Positions 16,880 through 26,220 are shown, counted from the first letter of the stretch. The stretch: 64,000 nt of DNA from Shewanella pneumatophori (GCF_023283895.1 NZ_JAKILB010000016.1:1-64000); one strand, 5' to 3'. Program-made: numbers and translations. Notes: generated by a model not told the origin, from the sequence alone.

Positions 16880-17623
16880 ATGATGAAACTAAAAATGATG
16901 TTCGGCATTGCTGCGTTAACTTCTACCGCTGCTTTAGCTCAAGGGCCACAGTGCGATCACGCACAGCTACCATACCAGCAAATGACACCAATCCCGTATG
17001 ACAGCACACCATATGCACCGCAAGATACTATGCCTGCACAGTGTGCTAACCCAGAAGTTGAAGCTTATATCGCTGCATGGGAAGCGGGTGAAATCGACTT
17101 TACAACAATTAAGTCAAACAGCAGTATCCCAGCCGATCAACAGTTCTGTAAGTCGCTAGATGACGACGGTAACGTATTAGAAATTCAAGACTGTGATAAG
17201 TCTAAATCACCAGTTGGTTACATCTGGAAAGAACTGTCTGACAGCCCAACTGTGATCGGTATTACCGATGGCGGTAAGTCAGATCACGCGCCACATTTCC
17301 ATGGCCAGCCAGAATGTTATTACGTAGTAACCGGTGAAAGCCAAACATTGGCACAGAACAAGTTCCAGAAACTATCTCTAGGCCAATACTTCTACATTCC
17401 AGGCGCTGCTATCCACAACACGCCAATCCTAAGCGACAAAGGCTTGGGTGTAATGTACTGGTACCCGAACAACGCACACTTTAACGGCTTTAAGTACTAC
17501 TGGCGTAAAGACGTGCAAAACCTACATGTAGCTGAAGAAGCGTTCGACCGCGTTGATGAGATCCGTAAGCGCGACCTAAACTTAGGCGCATACGGTACTA
17601 ACGAAGCTATCTTCAAGAAGTAA
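16880..17623 (+). CDS. Periplasmic cupin resembling cupin-type DMSP lyases
   Basis: This 247-residue secreted protein (signal cut after ALA, about residue 20) has one cupin domain (about 125-200). Motif 1 is HFHGQPECYY and motif 2 is YIPGAAIHN. Counting from the second His of motif 1, Glu is at +4, Tyr at +6 and the motif-2 His at +38. From memory this is the spacing of the metal ligands and catalytic Tyr in the DMSP lyase DddQ (H125, E129, Y131, H163). It is much shorter than the periplasmic lyase DddY (about 400 residues). The promoter is shared with reductase 2. A lyase releasing acrylate or a similar acid is the leading idea; another cupin reaction remains possible. Confidence 0.6.
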   Translation: MMKLKMMFGIAALTSTAALAQGPQCDHAQLPYQQMTPIPYDSTPYAPQDTMPAQCANPEVEAYIAAWEAGEIDFTTIKSNSSIPADQQFCKSLDDDGNVLEIQDCDKSKSPVGYIWKELSDSPTVIGITDGGKSDHAPHFHGQPECYYVVTGESQTLAQNKFQKLSLGQYFYIPGAAIHNTPILSDKGLGVMYWYPNNAHFNGFKYYWRKDVQNLHVAEEAFDRVDEIRKRDLNLGAYGTNEAIFKK

Positions 17624-17653
17624 GCTTACTAAACGAGTAAAGTCGTTAAATAC

Positions 17654-17677
17654 AAAAGGGCCTATTAGGGCCCTTTT
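17654..17677 (+). terminator. Intrinsic terminator of the cupin gene
   Basis: The stem AAAAGGGCC-tattag-GGCCCTTTT lies between convergent genes, with A and T runs on both sides, so it can act in both directions. Confidence 0.85.
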
Positions 17678-17696
17678 CGTTTGATATGAAGTCAAA

Positions 17697-18899
17697 CTAA
17701 AACGCTTCATTAACGTTAAAGTAAAAACCACTGTCGCCATCACCCCATGCCATATCTAAGCGCAAATTGACTCTTCGTTTCACCTCAAACCGATACCCAA
17801 TCCCGCCGTTAGGTAAAATTTTATTAGCGTTAAACTGACTAATATCGTCAGCAATCACACCGGCTCCGCCCCAAAACACCATGCCATGGCGCCCCGGCAA
17901 ATTGAGTCGATATTCAACTTGGGTCATCAGCATCTGCTTATCGCGATAACGCCCCGAGGTATAACCGCGCAGTAAGTCCCCGCCTCCGGCTTTTGACAGT
18001 TGGTCCCATGGCACGTCACCGCTAGTGAATCGCCCACGAACCTGCCAAGCTAAAATATCTTTGCCACGCCCTGTTTGCATATATTCGCTATAGAGCGCGT
18101 TATACACATCAAAGTCTGTTTTACTGCCTAAATATTGCCGATAAAAAGCTGCATCTATCTCAATAATTCGCCCCGACTGCGGGTTTAATACATTGTCGCG
18201 ACTATCGTGGTTTAACAGCACATTTAAACCGACACTACGGGAGTCTTCATCAAGCAAACTAGCATCAACAGCGGAGTCTAACGGGTCGATTTTACTGGCA
18301 TCGGCATAACTGAAATCAAAGCCAATACCAACAAAACTCGTTGGGCTCATCCGCTGTAATAACATAGGGTTAATTGACACTATGCGCTGATTAAACTCAA
18401 TTCTGTTCGCCTGTTGATGGTTGTCATCATAACCAACACCATAAAAAACATCCGGCGCATCGAACAATTCGGCATTTAGATAAAACCTTTGTTGGTCTTG
18501 GTTAATGAAGGTTTTATTAGCAATGGCGACACCTAATGCGCCATTAGTTGATGCCAGACCATTAATCACCAATGAAGATAGCTGGCTAACTTCATCGTCT
18601 GGATCATATTGATATAAACCTACCGCCGAGATCCCAACACCTAAATCCATTTCAGGATTATAAAATGGTCCAGGAAGGTAACTAAAATCGATAAGCTTAT
18701 TTGGATCAAACTCACCGTCTGCACCTAAGGTTTGCAAAAAGTCTTCAACCCAGCCCTGCGACTCTTGGTTTTCAGCAGCTTCAGCATTCTTTTCAATTTC
18801 CTCAGCCACCACATAGGTTGCGGGTAAAGTAAGACTGGCTAATATGAGCGGAAATCGACTACACCTAATAAAATAGGACGCTTTGCTCATTATGGTCAT
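17697..18899 (-). CDS. Omp85-type surface-antigen barrel without POTRA domains
   Basis: This 400-residue protein has a signal peptide and a region without recognisable POTRA repeats, then a D15/BamA-like 16-strand barrel. The strand block NHDSRDNVLNPQSGRIIEID and the lid-loop motif LLRGYTSGRYRDK match the (V/L)RG(F/Y) motif of Omp85 proteins. It is the last gene of a four-gene minus-strand operon and overlaps the DUF4056 gene by 4 nt (ATGA). GGAGG sits just before the ATG at 18899. Such short barrels are known as patatin-linked or lipid-linked porters; here the partner could be the hydrolase lipoprotein. The function is unproven. Confidence 0.75.
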   Translation of the reverse strand: MTIMSKASYFIRCSRFPLILASLTLPATYVVAEEIEKNAEAAENQESQGWVEDFLQTLGADGEFDPNKLIDFSYLPGPFYNPEMDLGVGISAVGLYQYDPDDEVSQLSSLVINGLASTNGALGVAIANKTFINQDQQRFYLNAELFDAPDVFYGVGYDDNHQQANRIEFNQRIVSINPMLLQRMSPTSFVGIGFDFSYADASKIDPLDSAVDASLLDEDSRSVGLNVLLNHDSRDNVLNPQSGRIIEIDAAFYRQYLGSKTDFDVYNALYSEYMQTGRGKDILAWQVRGRFTSGDVPWDQLSKAGGGDLLRGYTSGRYRDKQMLMTQVEYRLNLPGRHGMVFWGGAGVIADDISQFNANKILPNGGIGYRFEVKRRVNLRLDMAWGDGDSGFYFNVNEAF

Positions 18900-20197
18900 T
18901 TCACCTCCAGTGGATTAGCAAGCTCATTTGGCAATTCTGATTGCTGATGCCGTTGTAGCTCAATGGTGTCTTGAGCCTGGTTATATTGACTTATGAGTTT
19001 GAAATCAGCTTGAGTAAAACCGTTTTGCCATAGCGCTGGCGGAATGTGCTTAAAGCTGTGTTTAAATTTATCAGCCACTGTCAGCTTTTGGGTTGCGACT
19101 GTATCAATTTCAATGCCATGCACAGTATTACTAAGTGAAAGTGAGTGTGCCTGATTGTCTTCTGCATAAAGTGGTTTTATCTCTTGCCAGCTCGCATGTT
19201 GCTCAGCAAGTTGTTTTGTAACTAGATAAGGCGACTGCTTATCACCGAGCTCATAATGGCGTTTCAGCAACATAAATTTACTCGGTAATGCTTGGTTCGA
19301 GTCCCACCAATAACCGTCAATCACATCAAAAAGTGCATTGGTTTGCGCAATAGAAACCGGCTCTAACCAAGCAAGCGTAGCCGCTAACCATTGAGTCATA
19401 TGTTGGTTGTAAAGCTCTTTACTCATAGCAAGATTATTATTTAGCAAGCCTAAAGCGATTTTCGCCCCAAGCATGTTTGAATAAAGATCTTCAGGGGAGT
19501 AAGCCGAAACGGTTTCAGACCAAGGCGCCCAACTGCGGTAGCCATGCCACTGCGCAACCTCATGGGCTTCAGCCATAAAGTATGCCAACCTAACTGCTAT
19601 GGCGGCGGCAGACTCCCAACGTTCTCTGGGCGTTAATGACGAGGTATCAAATTCTTTGAGCTCTATGACTCGAGGGCCAATTTCATCGGGCAGCTTAATT
19701 GTTTGCGATTGTCCTAACAAAGGGTAGATACGATAAAACAGCGCTATTGCATTGTCCGCAGTATCACGAACATGGGCCAAGTCGATAAAACCGCCCTTTA
19801 ACGTATACATTTGGCCATTATGTTCAGTGCCACGTTGGCCATTAGGCGCATCTTTTTGAAAACTAAAAGTGCCAGCCTCAAACGCATGGGGGCCGACACT
19901 CTCAACAGCGAGTGTATTGGCGTAACGGAAAAAAGGCACAGGCACTGGGCCAACCTTAACTTTTTGCGCATTACCAAACGCGCAGCAAGGTCGAACCGCC
20001 TCAGGAATAGGTACCAAAGGTAGCTCTTGCAGTGACAACGCATGCAGCTGATTGAGATCGGGCTCATCATCTAGCATTGCACTAACCGCAGCCTCGCTAG
20101 GTAAGGCTCTCACTTGCCAGTCATTACTGCTGCAAGCACTGAGTAAAGCGATAGCTATAAAGCCTACGATATGAGTTAAGCGTTGACAAAAACTCAT
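18896..20197 (-). CDS. DUF4056 lipoprotein
   Basis: This 433-residue protein has a lipoprotein signal with lipobox LSAC (Cys22). The central block GGFIDLAHVRDTADN and the following helical segment (RLAYFMAEAHEVAQWHGY) are, as I recall, characteristic of DUF4056. The conserved His residues in DLAHVRD and EAHEVAQW could form a metal or hydrolytic site. It overlaps its neighbours on both sides by 4 nt, so translation of hydrolase, DUF4056 and barrel is coupled. The biochemical role is unknown. Confidence 0.7.
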   Translation of the reverse strand: MSFCQRLTHIVGFIAIALLSACSSNDWQVRALPSEAAVSAMLDDEPDLNQLHALSLQELPLVPIPEAVRPCCAFGNAQKVKVGPVPVPFFRYANTLAVESVGPHAFEAGTFSFQKDAPNGQRGTEHNGQMYTLKGGFIDLAHVRDTADNAIALFYRIYPLLGQSQTIKLPDEIGPRVIELKEFDTSSLTPRERWESAAAIAVRLAYFMAEAHEVAQWHGYRSWAPWSETVSAYSPEDLYSNMLGAKIALGLLNNNLAMSKELYNQHMTQWLAATLAWLEPVSIAQTNALFDVIDGYWWDSNQALPSKFMLLKRHYELGDKQSPYLVTKQLAEQHASWQEIKPLYAEDNQAHSLSLSNTVHGIEIDTVATQKLTVADKFKHSFKHIPPALWQNGFTQADFKLISQYNQAQDTIELQRHQQSELPNELANPLEVK

Positions 20198-21102
20198 TGC
20201 ACGAATGCCTTAACGGATTGAGTCACTATCTCTGGATAATCGTTACTTAAACCATGTGCAGCCTTGGGAATAATCACTATCGGCGCACTTAAATAATCAG
20301 CTAACTGAATGCCTAAATTGAGCGGAAACACCTTATCATTCTCCCCCCAAATCAGCATGCTTGGCGGCAGAGACGCAACTGATATTTCAGCTGCAATCCG
20401 GTCCCGGTCAGCAGGTAAACTATCAATTAATTGTCGTTTTTCATCGAGGTAACCAGCAAAGTATTTTTCAAAAATACCTGCGTCGATAAACCCTGGATAC
20501 CAAGGAAAATCAACAAAGGTGCCATCGAGTAAACGGCGCATTTGCTTTGGGTTTTGTGGCACAAAAATGTCACTGGCTTCATCAACTTCAAAACGCTGAT
20601 TCATTAACGCCAATTCGCTATCTGGGAACAGCACTCCGGGGCTTGCAAGCAATACCGCTTTTGCCACTTTAGGTTCAGTGATCATCAAGTCAAAAGTGAC
20701 AAAGCCACCGTAAGAGATCCCGACTAGATTAACCGTATCGACATCAAGCGCCGCAATCAGTTGCCTAACCGCCTTGGATTGAGTGGCTAAGCTCGCTGCG
20801 CCTTGGCTATAAGACTCGCCAAACCAGGCAAGATCAGGCGCAATCACCCGATAATCCTGACTTAAGTTTATCATCACTTCTTGCCAACTGGTTGTTGCCG
20901 TGCCACCAAAACCATGCAGCAATAATATCACTTCGCCTTGACCGGCTTGCCAATAGTTAAGCTCGCCGCCCTCTTGCAATCTGAGCTTATGTTGTGCAAA
21001 GCCTACATCTTGCAAAGCTGCTTTATCGCGAGCATCCACTATATCGACAGCTGAGCATCCTGCCATTATAAAACCAAGCGTCAGGCTAATGATAATACGC
21101 AT
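20194..21102 (-). CDS. Alpha/beta-hydrolase lipoprotein
   Basis: This 302-residue protein has a lipobox IMAGC, which places it at a membrane in the periplasm. The alpha/beta-hydrolase fold shows LLLHGFGG (oxyanion loop), nucleophile GISYGG, acid GENDKVFP and catalytic KAAHGL. The start ATG at 21102 is chosen because GGAG lies 6 nt before it; upstream in-frame TTG and ATG codons overlap that ribosome site. Coupled to a DUF4056 lipoprotein and two outer-membrane barrels, it probably cleaves an ester at the outer membrane. The substrate is unknown. Confidence 0.8.
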   Translation of the reverse strand: MRIIISLTLGFIMAGCSAVDIVDARDKAALQDVGFAQHKLRLQEGGELNYWQAGQGEVILLLHGFGGTATTSWQEVMINLSQDYRVIAPDLAWFGESYSQGAASLATQSKAVRQLIAALDVDTVNLVGISYGGFVTFDLMITEPKVAKAVLLASPGVLFPDSELALMNQRFEVDEASDIFVPQNPKQMRRLLDGTFVDFPWYPGFIDAGIFEKYFAGYLDEKRQLIDSLPADRDRIAAEISVASLPPSMLIWGENDKVFPLNLGIQLADYLSAPIVIIPKAAHGLSNDYPEIVTQSVKAFVQ

Positions 21103-21146
21103 ATTCATCTCCAAAACAATTCAAGCAACAACCGATAAAACGCGCT

Positions 21147-22040
21147 TTAGAAGCGGTAACCAACGCCCATCATAAAGCTGGTACGCGTCCCCAAGCCAAA
21201 CTCCATCAAAAGATCGATATTGCTGGTTAAACTAACCTGGCTACCAATTAAACCATTCCACTTATCTGCTAAATGTTGGTTCACCTCAAACTTGGCATTG
21301 CCAAGTGGAATGCCAATATCACGCAAGTAACCACTGAAGTTTTGTTCCACATTTTGGTACATGGCACCCGCCCAAATTTGTACATCGCGATTGTTATACT
21401 CAGTGCGGTAACCGGCACGAGGAGACACCACTATGCTGCTGATCTCACCATCAAGGATATTCAAACGGGTGTTGGTATAGTTAACATCAAGCAAAGCAAA
21501 CCAATTGCCAATTCCACCAACTATGGTTCCACCAACACCATAGGTAGTACCTTTAAAGTCCAATATAAAATCAAAAGCTGGGCTAGCAAGACTACATGGG
21601 TTGAACTTACAAAATAGCGGCGGTAGCACTTCGGTTAAATCAGCTTCCAGCTTAACGTTAGCTATACTGCTTCCTTTGGTGTGACCAATAACCCCGTATA
21701 GATTTAAAAACGGTAATACCCACATATCACCGCGCAGTGATAGTGTTTCTGAGGTTTGCTCGGCTAAACTACCTTTGATGCTGAGAATGTCGTCTAAGCC
21801 ACCTAAACCTGAAAAACCAACCGAGTCGACCACCAAAGGCTGATCCATGTTCATGTAGTTCAATGTGAAGCCGTACGGTTTAGGTAACTCGTAACCTAAA
21901 TCAATCGCTTCTTGAGCCCAAATAGGAAATGTTCTGTCGTACAGCTCTTTATGCGGCTCTCTTTCAATAGAGTCAGCTTGAGATGGAGAAACAAAAAGCA
22001 GCACCGAAAGTGCTGCCAAAATAGAAATCATTTTAAGCAT
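21147..22040 (-). CDS. Outer-membrane beta-barrel protein, first gene of lipoprotein operon
   Basis: This 297-residue protein has a Sec signal (cut after SQA, about residue 22) and a series of amphipathic strands ending in MMGVGYRF, the terminal Phe signature of outer-membrane proteins. A two-cysteine loop (FCKFNPCSL) may form a disulfide. It leads a minus-strand operon with the hydrolase, DUF4056 and Omp85-type genes. I do not recognise a named family. Confidence 0.65.
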   Translation of the reverse strand: MLKMISILAALSVLLFVSPSQADSIEREPHKELYDRTFPIWAQEAIDLGYELPKPYGFTLNYMNMDQPLVVDSVGFSGLGGLDDILSIKGSLAEQTSETLSLRGDMWVLPFLNLYGVIGHTKGSSIANVKLEADLTEVLPPLFCKFNPCSLASPAFDFILDFKGTTYGVGGTIVGGIGNWFALLDVNYTNTRLNILDGEISSIVVSPRAGYRTEYNNRDVQIWAGAMYQNVEQNFSGYLRDIGIPLGNAKFEVNQHLADKWNGLIGSQVSLTSNIDLLMEFGLGTRTSFMMGVGYRF

Positions 22041-22282
22041 TTATAGATTGAAACCTTTACTAGAAGATAAATATCAATTGCCGTAAATCAAAAAGGCATT
22101 GTGAAATGAACACGTATAAGAATTCACATAAGAACACAGCTTAGCTCAATTGTTGCTCAGCAAACTGAAATAAATCTGAAATCTGCCGCTTCAATAGAAA
22201 AAAAATAGAGTAAAAAATCTAATTCTATATTTAGCATACCTGTTCTGAGTGATGATTGCTAAGCCCGCCATTCAATATATGA

Positions 22283-23635
22283 TTAACTGATATTCAGAGC
22301 GGTAAAGTCACCACCACTTTCGGTATTCACTAAGCTGAATAGGTTTGGGTGACGTTGCCGCGTTAACACGATATCAATAATACTGGTTTGATCTGGCTGT
22401 AACAGCAATGAGATCTGCTTAGGTTCTGAATGAAATTCTGCACTGCGGTAATAGCACATACCATTATCTGGCCTAGGTTCTATACGCAGTCCCAGTTGGC
22501 CATTATCGACTTTAGCTAACTTTTTTGCATCGAGATAAAAACTCACAACATGCTTATTTTTAATATTTTTTTGCTTGTCTAACATAAAGCCTTTTTTAAA
22601 CTTACTCGGCAAAAAGTCAGCACCTGAAAGCAACACAATATCAAAGTCCTCAATCGGATTGCCTAAATCATCGCTAACCCGCACAACCAACATACTGCCA
22701 CGAAATTGCTTTCGGTGGCCGCTCTCGCTTGCCGTTGCCATCAAGGTGGAAAGCTGCCGATATTGCTCAGCATTACGAGTATTTAGACATTGCAAAATCC
22801 GCTGAACCTGCGGCTTACTTTTAGTATTTTTTGCCGTCACAGAGGTCATAATTCCTTGCTCCTTGCCACTATGACTGGCTTTTTTAATCACCTCAAAAGC
22901 AACCTTATGCTGCGGGGTAACATATTGACTCTGTGAAAGTTTAACAACACAGCGCGCATCAAAACCATTACAAGATTCGGCGCTTTCCTTTAACTTAACG
23001 TAGGTAAAATTAAGATTTGCAGCAGCAACTCGAACTACGCCATCAGAACCTGACTCCCCAGTATAACTATTAAGATAATCGTAAAACTTATCGTCAATGG
23101 TTTCGCCAGTTAGCACAAAAGGCCAAGGCCCCTCACCTAACTTAAACTCCCTCAACCAATCCAAGTTAAGTTGCAATTGTTGAGTACTGCCAAGCTCCAA
23201 CCAATCTAAAACGGCTTCCCCCGGCTCGACTCCAGCAAAGAAACTTTTAATTCGCCCCACTCGAGATTTTCCTAACTGCGCCAGTGCAGAACCATGGTTG
23301 GCAGGCGCCAACATTATTAGGTGAGTAAGCGGGCAGGTTTTAATATCACTACCAGAGAAAAACATCTGTAACCACTGGCGCATTACCGGCGCCCCCGTGG
23401 AATGAGTAATAGCGGCAAAAGGTTTATTAGCTAACAAACTTAGCCGAGCATCATCAAATGCTCTTGCAATATCATCAAGGCGAACCTCATCATCAAAGCT
23501 GATATATCGCCCTAAATGAATATGGTGCACTGATAACTTTGAGTCGCTATCAGACAGCTTTTCTAGTACCTGTGGCAACTGACCATAAGTATCGGTATTG
23601 GTTACATTCCATCCATGAACAAAAACTAAATCCAC
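22283..23635 (-). CDS. Cytoplasmic lipase-like alpha/beta hydrolase
   Basis: This 450-residue protein starts at GTG with GAGGA a few bases before it and has no signal peptide. It opens with the hydrolase core VFVHGWN and carries nucleophile THSTGAP plus LAPANHGSA, as in triacylglycerol-lipase and Tle-type phospholipase families. A beta-rich C-terminal half (about 300-450) has no clear family. It stands alone. It could be a secreted antibacterial lipase effector, but no type VI secretion gene or immunity gene is adjacent, so a cytoplasmic esterase is equally possible. Confidence 0.65.
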   Translation of the reverse strand: MDLVFVHGWNVTNTDTYGQLPQVLEKLSDSDSKLSVHHIHLGRYISFDDEVRLDDIARAFDDARLSLLANKPFAAITHSTGAPVMRQWLQMFFSGSDIKTCPLTHLIMLAPANHGSALAQLGKSRVGRIKSFFAGVEPGEAVLDWLELGSTQQLQLNLDWLREFKLGEGPWPFVLTGETIDDKFYDYLNSYTGESGSDGVVRVAAANLNFTYVKLKESAESCNGFDARCVVKLSQSQYVTPQHKVAFEVIKKASHSGKEQGIMTSVTAKNTKSKPQVQRILQCLNTRNAEQYRQLSTLMATASESGHRKQFRGSMLVVRVSDDLGNPIEDFDIVLLSGADFLPSKFKKGFMLDKQKNIKNKHVVSFYLDAKKLAKVDNGQLGLRIEPRPDNGMCYYRSAEFHSEPKQISLLLQPDQTSIIDIVLTRQRHPNLFSLVNTESGGDFTALNIS

Positions 23636-23872
23636 ACAATCCTCGACAATTATTTTTAACAGTAGCTCGATGATTTCCGCTTCATGGTAAACACATCAAT
23701 CTGCTCAACATTATTTTTCAATAAGTTACCAGAAACTCACTGATAGCTATATAGCAAAATACTCAGCATAAGCGACTGTTAATATCATTCAGTTCTTATT
23801 CAGCAAGCCTCGCCTATTATGTGCCCAACAAAGCGCAACACCGAATTTATTTATCCAACTTTGGAGTACGAC

Positions 23873-24493
23873 ATGAAAACTAAAGCACTTATCCTAGCGT
23901 CTGTAATGGCAACTGCAATCTCAGCACCGACCATGGCTGCAGACTGGTTTATTGGTGGCGGTGTTGGCGCACAGCAAAACACATATAAAGGTTCATATGT
24001 GCCTGAGATTCAAAATCCAATTGCCGGAGGTCCTCAGACAGCGCATGTGAAAGAGACTGAAAATAATGCCGTTTACGAACTAAGAGCAGGTGTTTACTTA
24101 AATGATGCTAACCGTGTTTATGGTACGTACTCTTACAATTCAGACGATTTCTCAAAGCAACAAAGCTTTTTAATGTCTTACGATTACTTAGTGGGTCTAG
24201 GCGATAGCAACAAGCTTAACTGGTTTATTGGTGCAACAGCTGGTGTTAACCACATTAGCCCAGATACTAGCGCAGTAGATTCTGACAACCGTTTTGTTTG
24301 GGGTGGTCAAACAGGTCTAATGTATAAAATCAATGACAACCTAAGCACTGAAATTGGTTACCGTTACCTTAAGCAAGATTATGATGTAAACAACCAACCA
24401 GTTCCTACACCATATAATGCTGTAGCTGGAACAGAAACAGCATCACTCAACGACAGCCAACAACTATATCTATCTGTTGATTACCGCTTCTAA
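23873..24493 (+). CDS. Small outer-membrane beta-barrel (OmpA/OmpX-like)
   Basis: This 206-residue protein has a signal peptide (cut after TMA, about residue 21) and eight predicted strands, beginning ADWFIGGGVGAQ and closing YLSVDYRF. This is the layout of eight-stranded OMP_b-brl proteins without the OmpA peptidoglycan domain. I chose the ATG at 23873, preceded by GGAG 7 nt away; an in-frame upstream start at 23819 has no ribosome site. A strong bidirectional terminator follows. The role is unknown. Confidence 0.75.
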   Translation: MKTKALILASVMATAISAPTMAADWFIGGGVGAQQNTYKGSYVPEIQNPIAGGPQTAHVKETENNAVYELRAGVYLNDANRVYGTYSYNSDDFSKQQSFLMSYDYLVGLGDSNKLNWFIGATAGVNHISPDTSAVDSDNRFVWGGQTGLMYKINDNLSTEIGYRYLKQDYDVNNQPVPTPYNAVAGTETASLNDSQQLYLSVDYRF

Positions 24494-24509
24494 ACGGTAA
24501 ATAAGTAAT

Positions 24510-24549
24510 AAAAAGCCGGCAACTAATTTGTATTAGTTGCCGGCTTTTT
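24510..24549 (+). terminator. Strong bidirectional terminator
   Basis: An 18-bp perfect stem from AAAAAGCCGGC...ACTAAT to ATTAGT...GCCGGCTTTTT has a TTGT loop. It separates convergent genes and carries A and T runs on both sides. Confidence 0.92.
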
Positions 24550-24558
24550 ACTAACGAG

Positions 24559-26040
24559 CTATTGGGTTACAAGGTCTAACTTGCGTGAGCGTTTATGATA
24601 AAGCGCCAGCATAGAAACAGCAGTAACCATCACAATTAACCAAGCCCAAGAAGTGGTAACCCCAATATTGAGCAGCTGAAACCCTAGCAATGAACTTATC
24701 GCAGCAATAATCGCAAAAGGTAATTGAGTGATAACATGATCGTGAGGCTGACAACCGGAGCTTGTTGCGCTAATCACACTCGTATCTGAGATCGGTGAGC
24801 AATGATCGCCAAATACTGATCCGGCCATCACAGCGCTTAGACTTGCTAGCAATAACTCTGGATTAACAGCAAGCGCCACCTCAGCGCCAATAGGGATCAT
24901 AATCGCGAATGTTCCCCAGCTTGAGCCGGTTGTAAACGCCATAATCGCGCACAGTAAAAAGGTGCCTGCAACTAACATCTCTTTCGACAAAAACTGCTCA
25001 GCCCAACTTGCTAGCATTTTTGCTACGCCTAAATCGGCAATCACAGCTCCTATCAACCAAGTGCAAAGCAAAATTGAAATCGCAAAACTCATAGCGCGTG
25101 CGCCAGAGGCTAAATCGCCCAATAACAAACTTAAGCTACGGCCATTTAGCTTTAACAGCACGACAGCTAACGACGTCGCTAACAAACAAGCATTACGCAT
25201 GGCTGCGCCTATATCTGCTGAAGTAATCCAATCACTAAGGCTTGAGCCTTGAGCGTTTTGCGCGCCGGAATATAAAGTTAAGCCTACGGATGCAATTAAC
25301 AAGGTCATCATTGGCAGCCCCAATAACCATGGACTGCCAGCATCAACTTCATCGACGTTACTTGAATTTATAGTTGCCGCTGCATTAAAGCCGACGCCAA
25401 ACCAAGCAATTAAAAACGATAGTAAGATAACGGTAATGGCATAAAAATTAGTTTTAGCAATCTCAATAAATGACTCTAACGGCGTTAAAGGTAACAGAGT
25501 AATACTCGCCAAAATCGCCATTACGTATGGCCCCCAACTTGAAAAAGGCAACAAAGCACATAAAGGCGATGCATTGGAATCAACCAAGTAGGCTATTTGT
25601 TCACGCGACATATTGTATCGCTGACTTAGAGGCTGACAAACATGGCCCACTGCTAAGCAACTAAAAATGCCATCAATAAAAACCACCCAACCAAGCACCA
25701 CAACACCAATGCGTGCTTGGCGGCCGCTTTTAATGCGGTGATATAGCCAATCAGCAAATAGTTTTACTGCGCCTCCACGCGCAAGCAGTTGCGTCATCAT
25801 GCCCAATAGCAACATTGCAGCTAACACGTTCAAATGCCATGCTTGCCATTGTCCATCACGATAAAATTGCAGCCAAGCTTTATCGCCAAGATAAACCGCC
25901 GCTTCAGTCAAATGAAATTGGGTTAAGATCAGTGCGCCAGAGACGATCCCGACACCTAATGCGACTAAGGTTTTACGAATTATTAGCGCTAAACTCAGGG
26001 TTAACAGCAGGGGAACAAGTATCAGCAAACTGTCGTTCAT
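24559..26040 (-). CDS. NhaC-family Na+/H+ antiporter-like transporter
   Basis: This 493-residue inner-membrane protein has about 11-12 hydrophobic segments. The NhaC signature is clear: VFIDGIFSCLAVGHV, SNASPLCALLPFSSWGPY, AFTTGSSWGTFAIMIPIG and SVFGDHCSPISDTSVIS. Members exchange Na+ for H+ or malate/lactate and relatives. The ATG at 26040 is chosen over an in-frame TTG at 26046 because GGA lies 8 nt before it. It is monocistronic. The exact exchange partner cannot be read. Confidence 0.85.
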   Translation of the reverse strand: MNDSLLILVPLLLTLSLALIIRKTLVALGVGIVSGALILTQFHLTEAAVYLGDKAWLQFYRDGQWQAWHLNVLAAMLLLGMMTQLLARGGAVKLFADWLYHRIKSGRQARIGVVVLGWVVFIDGIFSCLAVGHVCQPLSQRYNMSREQIAYLVDSNASPLCALLPFSSWGPYVMAILASITLLPLTPLESFIEIAKTNFYAITVILLSFLIAWFGVGFNAAATINSSNVDEVDAGSPWLLGLPMMTLLIASVGLTLYSGAQNAQGSSLSDWITSADIGAAMRNACLLATSLAVVLLKLNGRSLSLLLGDLASGARAMSFAISILLCTWLIGAVIADLGVAKMLASWAEQFLSKEMLVAGTFLLCAIMAFTTGSSWGTFAIMIPIGAEVALAVNPELLLASLSAVMAGSVFGDHCSPISDTSVISATSSGCQPHDHVITQLPFAIIAAISSLLGFQLLNIGVTTSWAWLIVMVTAVSMLALYHKRSRKLDLVTQ

Positions 26041-26220
26041 CGCCAAGATCCAATGAGAAATAAATAGAAGAATACTAACGACTTACTAACAAGTGCAAAA
26101 AAAAACCTTTTACACCCATTTTATCGTCTCTTTTTTGTGCATTTAGCATAATTAACTATTCAGCAATAGCCCGTCACTGCTAGAATCGGAGCTATCATCT
26201 CGCTATTAAAGGGACTCCTC

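Noticed and set aside
16880..17623. Naming the cupin dddY
   Set aside because: DddY is about 400 residues with an N-terminal helical domain, and its ligand spacing differs as far as I recall; only the cupin core motif is shared.
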